A stretch of 64,000 bases of DNA from Gigaspora margarita (lineage: Eukaryota > Glomeromycota > Glomeromycetes > Diversisporales > Gigasporaceae), in contig WTPW01002648.1 of NCBI GenBank assembly GCA_009809945.1, positions 2,426 to 66,425 of the forward strand, written 5' to 3'. Shown here piece after piece: positions 56,284-64,000 of the stretch. The position numbers were made by a program, and so were the translations under genes. The notes under the pieces were generated by a model. That model had not been told where the DNA came from. It saw nothing but the letters and a program-made list of their open reading frames with translations, and did not search any database. The stretch's first letter is position 1. Each line of letters opens with the position of its first letter.

Positions 56284-57479
56284 TTAACGTTTTACCCTAA
56301 AATCATTGAACAAATCAATTTAGCAAAAAAAATATATATTATATATATAAAGTAAAAAGTCAAAATTCATATGAAAGCGATTTATGTACCATGTATATCT
56401 CTTTCTTGATTTCGCAAGGCCAGGTTTCTTACGTTCAACGCTACGAATATCTCGGGTGACAAGTTTGGCTAAATAGTAATTAATAAAATATAATATATGT
56501 AAATTAAAAATATGTAAATTAAAAATGTAAATTAAAATATATATATATTATTATAAAAAAGTGCTATATCATGATTTCACCTTTTCGTAAAGCCGGTTTT
56601 AAGGATGGTTCGTGTATTATCAAATTTTTGGTGATACCGTGAGCAATAGCTCCAGCTTGACCTTTAGAATAATTAAAACATAATCTTTTCTTCAATGACT
56701 TATTGTACATTACAGTAACCAATATACGCATTTATGCATATGTTTTTGTATATAGTAATATTACCAGATGTACCACCACCTTTGACTTTGGCCCATACAT
56801 TATACTTATTAAGTGAATCAACCAAATTTAATGGATATAAAACTGTTTCACGATCTTTCAGTAAAGAGAAATAATCTGCTACCGGAACACTATTAATAAA
56901 TACTTTGCCATCTCCTTCGACTATCCATACTTGTGCGGCAGCTTCTTTCCTTCTGCCAACAGCATATGAAACACCATATCGATTAGGTGTTTTATTTGCT
57001 TCTAACTCTTTCTTTTTTTTTTCCAAATCAATCCGTCTAAACAATTCTAAAAAATCATGTAATTTTGGTGCTGTTTCAGGTACAACAATATCTAAACGAT
57101 TTAATTTTCGTGTTATGTTACGATATTGATTGGATTTTAATTTTAAGCCTAGTTGTGAACCTAGGTGATCCTTGAGTATCCATAAGGTTGGTGAATTTTT
57201 ATCTCGTTTTAATTTTGGTGCATTTCGATATTTTTCAAAAAGTTCGTCAAGATATATAAGAAGATCGTTATAATGAGGTTTTGCTGTGAAATATGAAATT
57301 GAAGCTGGTTGTTCACTAGGTTTAAAGACTTCTATGGCATCTTCAATTTGTGAGAATTCTGGTGGAAGAGGAAGTTTAAAACCTGTAGTAGAACCAGTAA
57401 AAACACTTCGCAAGAATAAAGTGTTTAAAAATTTTGATTGTATATTAAATGTATTTCTTCTGAGAAAAGATTTTAACAT
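56284..57479 (-). CDS. MRPS9: Mitochondrial small-subunit ribosomal protein uS9m
   Basis: It is a mitoribosome small-subunit protein whose C-terminal tail reaches the decoding centre. Four exons (56765-57479, 56581-56661, 56390-56468, 56284-56296) join in phase to 295 residues. The first residues (MLKSFLRRNTFNIQSKF) look like a mitochondrial presequence. The S9 domain is clear in the C-terminal half: YAVGRRKEAAAQVWIVEGDG, FINSVPVADYF, VKGGGTSGQAGAIAHGITK, then RDIRSVERKKPGLAKSRKRY. The end TWVKR is completed by a 13-base last exon. Without it the frame would run on into intron sequence, so the tiny exon is strongly supported by the conserved KR terminus. It is divergent from MIC19. Confidence 0.92.
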
Positions 57480-57639
57480 TTCGAGGGTGATAAAATAGTT
57501 GATCAAATTTTTTTTGATATCTTACTCATCATCAATTATTTTGATTGGTTAGATTAAAAAACTTAAAATTACATAATTTTCATCAGGCAATAAAGGAAAG
57601 TATTTTCTTCCTTGTACAAAATTCTTAATAATTATCGTT
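57480..57639. promoter_or_regulatory. Bidirectional promoter region uS9m / Mic19
   Basis: Only 160 bp separate the two start codons of divergently transcribed mitochondrial-protein genes. An inverted CCAAT box (ATTGG, 57544-57548) lies near the middle. CCAAT boxes bound by the HAP/NF-Y complex are common in fungal mitochondrial genes. Co-regulation is inference. Confidence 0.5.
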
Positions 57640-58557
57640 ATGGGTGGCAGACAATCAACACCAGCGGACATGGTAATATATAATGAGCCTCACGTTCGAG
57701 TGAGTATTTTATTCATAACCAATTGATTTTTTTTTTTTTATTATTATTATAAATTAGTTATTAAATTATTTATCTAATATAAATAGTTTTCTCATGGTTT
57801 GGTTGATAAATTACAACAAGAACTACAAAAAGAACGGGCGGTTAGTTTTTTATTATCGTTATTTTTTAAAAGATTAATCAACATTTTGAATAAATTCAAT
57901 TGGTAAATCAATAAAATATGCAGAAAAAACCACAACTAACAGTGGGTAAAGGCAATGAACCTATTTTACCTGAAGATATAGAGAATATCGTTCAAGCTCG
58001 CGTTGAAAGAGAATTGAATCGTATTAGGGAGCGTGATGAAGAGATACAAAGACGTGTTGAAGTCGAATTAGTTAAACGAAGAGCCTTCATTGATGATCAT
58101 GGTATTAATGCCATAGTTACTGAACAAGATATAAAAGAATTGAATTTACGAATCGAAAGGTTTACTTCATTATTTGATTAATTTTAGAATTATATTATCT
58201 GATCTACTAATTTTATTTTAATTTTGATAGAAAATACGAAAATAAAATTCCACTAGAATTAATTGAACAACAAAAAGCGATCATCTCTTGTTACAAGTAA
58301 TATTATAAATCTTAACTTATTTTTAGTTCGAGTACTTTAATAATATAGAATTTTATTAAATATTTAATTATGTTTAATAGAAATAATAGCACACATACTC
58401 TTGATTGTTGGGAAGAAGTGCAACAATTTAAACGAAAAGTTCAAGATACTATTCTGGTACATTATTTTTTGAATTGTATATGGTTATTTTATTTAGAAAA
58501 TAATTTGGACGCTAATGGTTTTTTTTTTTTTCGTAGGAATATGTTACTTCTAATTGA
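57640..58557 (+). CDS. MIC19: MICOS complex subunit Mic19 (CHCHD3-like)
   Basis: It is a peripheral inner-membrane subunit of the MICOS cristae-junction complex. Six exons (57640-57699, 57787-57840, 57924-58159, 58231-58296, 58381-58456, 58537-58557) join in phase to 170 residues, the same length as yeast Mic19. It starts MGGRQSTPADM, an N-myristoylation-type start with Gly2 and Ser6. Then come VRFSHGLVDKLQQELQKERA, a long charged coiled coil (RVERELNRIRERDEEIQRRV), and a C-terminal CHCH segment with a Cys-x10-Cys pair (SCYKNNSTHTLDCWEEV). The last exon codes for only six residues. It is divergent from uS9m and convergent with AHA1. Confidence 0.9.
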
Positions 58558-59014
58558 TATATTCAATAGTTGAGAGTTTTTATTACAGCCGTTAAATTGG
58601 AAAATTTGGTTTCAATAATTTATATGGGATGATCTCCCATCATAAATAATGGTGTATATTGAACAATTATTGGTACACCAAATTTATTTGTTTTCACGCA
58701 AAAGAATATCTTTAAGCGAGAGAATTATAATCTAAATTATATAAAGAATACTAAATAATTTCAAGTAATTCTAAAGTAAAACCCAGTCTTTTCTATGTAT
58801 AATAGTTAAGGTAATAGGAGGTCAAATTATTGTTCGTTGAAGAAACGGCTAAATGAAATGTTGGATAAACACCAAGAAAACCAGAAACAATATTTAGAAT
58901 TTTAATTAAAGAAAAAAAAAAAAAAACGCAGACAATCGACAGAAAAATTACCACCGGGAAAAAGGATCTTCTTGCATACAAGATTTCTTGTAGCATCATA
59001 TGAGCGCACCATAT
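58558..59014. other. Convergent intergenic region Mic19 / Aha1
   Basis: It is AT-rich, with a short TGGGATGATCTCCCA palindrome-like word at about 58625-58640 and an A run at 58910-58926. No gene or element is seen. Confidence 0.45.
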
Positions 59015-60749
59015 CTACGAACGTGATGAAAACGCAAACCCCAAAACAATAGCAGTCAGTACAATAGCCACCACAATAAAATAACTAGAACCACCACCCT
59101 CGTTATTAATACTCCCACCCTTTTTACTATTTTTAGTTTTACGGGGTGTTTTAATTGGTTGGGAGATTGATCCGTACCCGAAAACGCTTTTAATAGGATT
59201 CCAATAATAATTTTGCCAGTTTTGTTTGACAATGTCTTCTTCACCAACGGGGACACCTTTTTGAGTGACATTAACACGAGTATAATCGCTTTCTTGTTCA
59301 AATTCTAGAGTGACCGTTGAAAAGTGGCCTTAAAATGATTCAACAAATACAGGTTAATAATAAAATTAGAAATTTTAGACAAAAGATGTGCATAATGCAT
59401 TTTAAAGAATTATTAATACCTTCTGGCCAGGTTTTTTGCCTCCAAGTTTGTACAATTTTTTTGTTTGAATCCTTTTAAAGGAAAAAAAGGAATATTTCAT
59501 AAAATATAAAGTACTTTTAATTTAAATTTTTTTACGGATTGATCAAATGATCTATATTACAACTTACGAGTTCTAGAATTGAACCAGTAATATTTCCTTC
59601 AAATAGACTAAAAGTGCTTCCAATATGTCGAAAGATATCAGGTCTTGATCTTGTCCAAGCAGCAACGCGACCTGGATCCAATAAAGTTTCATAAACTTGA
59701 TCGGCAGAAGTTTGCAATTCAATGGTATCTTTAATCGTGGTGGAATTCACGAATTTTGGTTTTGTGGAACTGGTTGTAGTTGTGGATCCAATAGAAGTGG
59801 CGGTAGATGTTGACGATTGAGAAGTTCCTGCGGGCGGAGTTGCAGACCGTGGTGGAGTGGACGCACCAAGTTGAGAAGGTTCAATATAAACATCTTTACT
59901 ATGAGCTGTTTAAAAAAGACATAAGTATATAAAGTTAATTAAAAATATGATAGTAATTTAAGTTTCTTGGCACATACTTTCTAGCATGTCTTTGCCAAAA
60001 TTCTTAAACTTTTCGGTTATCAAAGGCGTTAGATGGGTACGGATTACTTCCTTTATGAGTTCTTTATCACTAGTTTCATCATCGACAGTGATTTGAAACT
60101 ATTAAATGTAATTAGTAAGTCGTAATATATGCTTTATATGACTTTAATTATTTGCTTACCTCACAATCCCCTTCTGTACCTTGAAGTTCAGGAATATTAA
60201 TCTTTCCTGTAACTTCAGTGCCATCTGATGTGGTACCTATTTTTTTTTTTTTTTTTTTTTCGATTTCGTAAAATATAAAGCTATACAAGAGCTTATAAAT
60301 TATGAAATCAAACAATTTTCTCACCACACCAAGTCAATTCTATTACTAAATCAACAAATGGAATCAATTTTCCTTTTCTTTGATTCAAATCCGCGTCACC
60401 GGTACATCGGGTTAGATCCGAAATCTTGACTGTAATGCCTTCATGTTCAACATTAAGACCAACTAATTTCTCTTTAAAATATTCTTTAGCCCACTTCAAA
60501 CAGTTTTTAGTTGTCCTAATTAACAATGTTGATTTCAATCAAAGTTTCGTTGTAATATTACAGTATTACACCAGTTCTGGTCTTGAATACATAAATATAT
60601 ATATATTTTTTTTATTTATTTTTTTTTTTTTTACCCACCAATGCCTAGTATAAAAAGGTTTAAATAAAGTAAGATAAGAGACATCAACAAGAAACGTAAA
60701 GTCAATAGTATATAAAATACCAGTTATTTGGGTTTTTCCAATTACTCAT
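59015..60749 (-). CDS. AHA1: Aha1-type Hsp90 co-chaperone with C-terminal membrane segment
   Basis: It activates the Hsp90 ATPase. Eight exons (60721-60749, 60639-60644, 60325-60515, 60160-60236, 59978-60098, 59568-59905, 59420-59471, 59015-59328) join in phase to 375 residues. The N-terminal Aha1 domain starts MSNWKNPNNWHWTTKNCLKW and includes GLNVEHEGITVKISDL and GKINIPELQGTEGDCE. A Ser/Thr-rich linker (about 155-195) leads to the AHSA1/START-like domain (IELQTSADQVYETLLDP, VAAWTRSRP, QTWRQKTWPEGHFSTVTLEF) ending at VFGYG (320-324), where the family normally stops. Here a basic linker (KTPRKTKNSKK) is followed by a hydrophobic helix (YFIVVAIVLTAIVLGFAF, about 354-371) and SSRS. This looks like a tail anchor. 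Exon 2 is only six bases. Confidence 0.88.
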
Positions 60750-61364
60750 TTTTCCAAAATTTTTTTAAGTTTCGGAGGAGAAAAGTGAGTTTTAATAACG
60801 AAAATTAGCTATCGCTATCAATAAATTTTTTTTTGATCCGCTTAGTATTTCTAGGTCTTTCCGGCACATTCAATATATATTACTGTATCTTTAAATGATG
60901 TAATAGTGAAGTTCGAGAATATTCCATGCATTGATCTTTGTATAACCAATAAAAATCTTGGGAGATCACAAAGATTGGGTGTAATAACCGGCTTATTTAA
61001 ATTACATGAACATCCTAACCACAAAAATCTGGTACTTTAAATTATATAATAAAATATAAGGTTAACGAATAATAATTAAAATTTTAAAATTTTATAAAAA
61101 TCGCGTATTTTACGTATCAACAAAATTTTATAAAAAAAATTTGAAACTGTAAATATGTAAAACTTTATGCTAAACAAGTTAGAATCTGGTACTCGAGAAT
61201 GAGTTACGTGTTTTAGTAAAGAATTTACTATATACGTACTAATGCTATTTTCATTATAATGAAACTGTATTAAAAACAACCCTATCTTTGCCTTTTAAGT
61301 AAACATGTTTAGCACAAAATTTTACACTATCACTATATAGTTTCTAGTGTCAACTTTTTATTAA
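60750..61364. other. Intergenic region upstream of AHA1
   Basis: It includes the AHA1 promoter side (CCAAT-like ACCAATAAAAA near 60947). A 60-codon open stretch at about 60855-61038 has no start or family match. A pair of GTTTAGCAT / GTTTAGCAC-type inverted words at about 61166 and 61306 resembles the ends of palindromes elsewhere. No gene is supported. Confidence 0.4.
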
Positions 61365-61551
61365 GGTTATTCTCAAGCAGCTCCTTCAATATGATTTGCT
61401 AGTGATCGAAATGTGTGCTCAATCATTTCGATTAATCGAAATGAGTGCTAAATGATTATCTGTTATTAAACACGATATACAGTATTTTTTTTTAGTCAAT
61501 CAGGTCATTTTATTAACCATAGCTGATAGAGGGAGTAACTTGAGAACAACC
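61365..61551. mobile_element. PIF/Harbinger-like MITE, TAA duplication
   Basis: The 187-bp element has ends GGTTATTCTCAAGCAGCTCC and the inverse of GGTTGTTCTCAAGTTACTCC, flanked by TAA (61362-61364 and 61552-61554). An internal palindrome (AATCATTTCGATTAATCGAA) is present. Confidence 0.72.
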
Positions 61552-61650
61552 TAAGCGAAATATTTAATTAAATAAATTTTTTAATAAGATAATCGATTTT
61601 GTAAGATTTTTAATAAAAATTACAGTTTCAAAATTTGTCAAACATCTTTC

Positions 61651-61752
61651 CTGACTAATAAACAGAGTCGATGATTTTCTGTGATTTATTTTTATTAATA
61701 AAAATAAACAAGTATCATCACAGAAAATCATCGACCCTGCTAATCAGTCATT
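61651..61752. repeat. 102-bp hairpin element
   Basis: A near-perfect stem (GTCGATGATTTTCTGTGAT against ATCACAGAAAATCATCGAC) has imperfectly paired TGACTAATAAACAGA / CCTGCTAATCAGTCA ends. It is MITE-like. Confidence 0.7.
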
Positions 61753-61805
61753 AATACAATTTAAAGTTTGTTTTTATACTTAAGTTACATATTATATGAA
61801 ACTCT

Positions 61806-61860
61806 GCCAAGGGAAAAACCTGTAATTCTTAGATGAAGAATTACAGGTTTTTCCCTTGGC
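61806..61860. repeat. Perfect 25-bp stem hairpin
   Basis: GCCAAGGGAAAAACCTGTAA followed by TTCTT (61806-61830), a 5-base loop AGATG, then the exact inverse (61836-61860). ATATGA / TCATAT extend the symmetry outward. It may be a tiny foldback element or a small-RNA precursor. Confidence 0.8.
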
Positions 61861-62089
61861 GGCTCATATCAATATATAAAACCAACAATCGATTATATGA
61901 CAAATTTCTATAAATAACAAACTTTTTTTGCATTCCCTTGAAAATTTTGCACTTAGAGTGGGTGTGCATTTATGGAAGACAAAATATCGATATACTACGT
62001 ATAAGACTGGACTATATTATGCATTTAAAAAATTTTACACAGAGGGTGCATTTATATGTTGAGATTTTATATGATCAGCTTATTTAGGC

Positions 62090-62160
62090 GACAGCCAATC
62101 AGATGACCTTTTTGGTTTTATGTTGATCTCATAAACACAATTGTGACTATAAAACTGCGC
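62090..62160 (+). promoter_or_regulatory. Putative SNF7 core promoter
   Basis: A CCAAT box (62095-62099) and a TATAAAA box (62148-62154) lie 135 and 80 bases before the SNF7 start codon. The spacing fits a standard core promoter; transcription start is not determined. Confidence 0.45.
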
Positions 62161-62229
62161 AGTAAAGGGCAACCATAACTATCTTAATATCTATCAATAA
62201 TTTTTTTAGAACATAAAAGTTTTGTCAAG

Positions 62230-63375
62230 ATGAACCTCTTTTTCCCAAAACAAAAACCTAAAGCGAACGCTAAAGATGCTATTGTTCGCCTTAGAGAAAC
62301 TTTGCAAATGCTGGAAAAGCGAGAAAATCACTTGCAAAATAAGATAGATAGCGAACTCAAAATTGCAAAGACCAATGCAACTTCTAACAAAAGAGGTATG
62401 TTCAACAACTTTGAACCGTTTTTTCATGCTTCGACAATTACTCTCAACATAATCTGCTTAATATAAGGAAAGCGTTAATGTTATTTGATTAGTGTGCAGT
62501 ATAGATAGTACTAGATTTATACCACTTTATATATTTTTCGTATTTTCAACTCTCAAAATCATTTTATTGTGATTTACTAAAAGTATGTAAAACAATTTAT
62601 ACTTGTTATTTTGACCAATAAATTTAATTCGTTTCATTTCGCAGCTGCCTTGATGGCACTCAAACGAAAAAAACAATACGAAAGTCAGATTGAAAAGATC
62701 GGTGGTTCACGTATTACAATCGAGGCCCAAGTTATGGCAATTGAAAGTGCAAACGTTAATCTTGAAACTATTAAAGCTATGGAAAGTGGTGCTGAGGCAA
62801 TGAAGGCAATACATGGATCTATGTATGTCTTTTATATTTATAAATTCATCTAAGTTTATATGACTGTATATAAATTATTAAATTTTTTTTTTTTTGTTAA
62901 TTTTATTTAAAAAGGGATATAAATAAAGTAGACGATATAATGGATTCTGTCCGTGAGAATATGGATTTGGCTGATGAAATTTCAAATGCGATTTCTGCTC
63001 CCATGATCGGTGTTGATTTAGATGATGTTTGCATCTTTTTCTATTCTAGATATATATAATTGTCTGTCTATTTCCTGTTTGATAATGAAATTTAATATCT
63101 TTAAAAAATTTAGGATGAACTAACGGCTGAATTAGAAGAACTAGAACAGGAGGTTCTTGACAGTCAATTGCTTGAAGTTGAACCTCCTCCTATTATTGCA
63201 CCTAGTGTACCTACAACCGATCCTTCTCGCGGTAAGGTCTTAAATATAATAATTAAGCATTTTAATATAAAATTAATATAAAACTTTTGTTTCTTCTACA
63301 GTCCGGCTCACGAATCAAATGCTAGATGAAGAAGATGATGAACTAGAAGCATTAAAGGCAACTATGGCCTTGTAA
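62230..63375 (+). CDS. SNF7: ESCRT-III subunit Snf7/Vps32
   Basis: It is the main filament-forming ESCRT-III subunit in multivesicular-body sorting and membrane scission at endosomes. Five exons (62230-62395, 62645-62822, 62915-63026, 63114-63231, 63302-63375) join in phase to 215 residues, close to the family size. The start MNLFFPKQKPKANAKDAIVR has the hydrophobic N-terminal anchor and basic helix 1. It is followed by LRETLQMLEKRENHLQNKI, ALMALKRKKQYESQIEKIGG, TIEAQVMAIESANVN and the helix with MKAIHGSM. The C-terminal half is acidic (DIMDSVRENMDLADEISNAI, ELEELEQEV) and ends with an acidic/Leu-rich helix (DEEDDELEALKATMAL), where Vps4- and Bro1-type partners bind. The donor of intron 3 (GTTTGC) is unusual. 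Confidence 0.93.
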
Positions 63376-63764
63376 CTATACATGGGTGTCTAAATTATTT
63401 TGCCTTTTGACATAAATTTAAATGGCTAAATTATTTTTAAGCAGACTAAATTGTAAATCATTTAGGCTGCAAAAATTATTTTAGCATGCCGAATATATTT
63501 TAGGATGTCTAGAATATTTTCGCCATTCCAAAATATTTTCGAATGACGAAAATTAAATATAATATTTAGGACGCATCTAATTGTAATATCATGTTACATA
63601 ACAACTTACTTAGTACAGCCAATAAAAATAAATAAATTTCGTGTAACCCAATCCCTAACTCTAACTACTATTGGATAGATTCTGTCACATGTTTTTACGA
63701 ATACATTTATTCTAATATTTAACCTAATATTAGCGAGGTTTTTTACTGCTTTAGAACCATTTAA
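63376..63764. other. SNF7 downstream region
   Basis: It contains loosely repeated TAAATTATTTT / TAGAATATTTTCG motifs (63400-63560) that may be a decayed repeat. No gene is seen. Confidence 0.4.
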
Positions 63765-63934
63765 GTCCGAAGGACAAATATAAAAAATGCCACATCTGAT
63801 CTAGCCAATAAGGATCAGTTTTATTGTTTTGATTATTTTTTTATGTTACACCTGATCTAGCCAATCAGAATTCAGAATTTGTTAACACACAGACATCAGG
63901 ATCACTATTGCTCCGTTTGTAATGTCCTTCGGAC
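63765..63934. repeat. Short inverted-repeat element with GTCCGAAGGACA ends
   Basis: The ends GTCCGAAGGACAAAT and ATGTCCTTCGGAC are inverted. The inside contains two ATCTGATCTAGCCAAT-type blocks that resemble the TGATTGGCT-containing elements at 28675-29292 and 29880-30250. No clear duplication was found. Confidence 0.5.
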
Positions 63935-64000
63935 AATTAAACCTCTCAAAACCTATATGCATGGTGGTTATGTTTTGTATCTGTATTGAGATCAATACCG

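Noticed and set aside
60855-61038. Sixty-codon open stretch (..NDVIVKFENIPCIDLC..) upstream of AHA1
   Set aside because: An AG acceptor precedes it, but there is no start codon, no partner exon and no recognisable family; in AT-rich DNA a single open stretch is weak evidence.

Overview
The window looks like nuclear DNA of a fungus with a very AT-rich, transposon-packed genome; an arbuscular mycorrhizal fungus (Glomeromycotina, Rhizophagus-like) is my best guess. The grounds are host genes with many short GT-AG introns, fungal-type proteins (NADP-dependent Tyr1, Mic19, Snf7, Aha1, mitochondrial uS9), TTAGGG-type telomere-like repeats, and an extreme load of LINE, SINE, hAT, PIF/Harbinger-like, mariner-like and Ty3-type elements. 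This is inference from gene content and composition; no database search was possible.

Positions 1 to about 52,000 are almost entirely mobile DNA, mostly nested. A 5'-truncated LINE (2250-6301) lies in an older element with a 15-bp target duplication. At 12.6-16.5 kb a large layered palindrome is broken by an 8-bp-TSD hAT-type MITE and a 1.65-kb non-autonomous hAT. At 17.2-23.1 kb a mariner-like shell (TA duplication) holds a TAA-duplicated element built from a tandem array of about 326-bp palindromic units, which in turn carries a tRNA-derived SINE and a younger LINE. At 23.2-30.3 kb are large palindromes and three copies of a family with CAGGCAAATTTGCCTG palindromes at both ends. A decayed Ty3 (gypsy) LTR element (30613-41954) carries two later DNA-transposon insertions, one containing a third element and an assembly gap. 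A second SINE lies at 44954-45610. A complete 4.0-kb hAT transposon (46152-50154) follows, with an apparently unbroken six-exon transposase, and beside it is a non-autonomous hAT (50177-51277) holding another MITE.

From 52.3 kb to 63.4 kb the window changes to a gene-dense island of six host genes whose exon phases I checked by hand: an AN1 zinc-finger protein (+), prephenate dehydrogenase TYR1 (+), mitochondrial ribosomal protein uS9m (-), the MICOS subunit Mic19 (+, divergent from uS9m across 160 bp), an Aha1 Hsp90 co-chaperone with an unexpected C-terminal membrane segment (-), and the ESCRT-III subunit Snf7/Vps32 (+). All six open frames are whole. Only small MITE-like hairpins sit between them.

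The strongest novel leads are the tail-anchored Aha1, the tandem array of palindromes, the tRNA-derived SINE family with a LINE-like 3' tail, the complete hAT element, the family with paired palindromic termini, and a 25-bp perfect hairpin upstream of SNF7.
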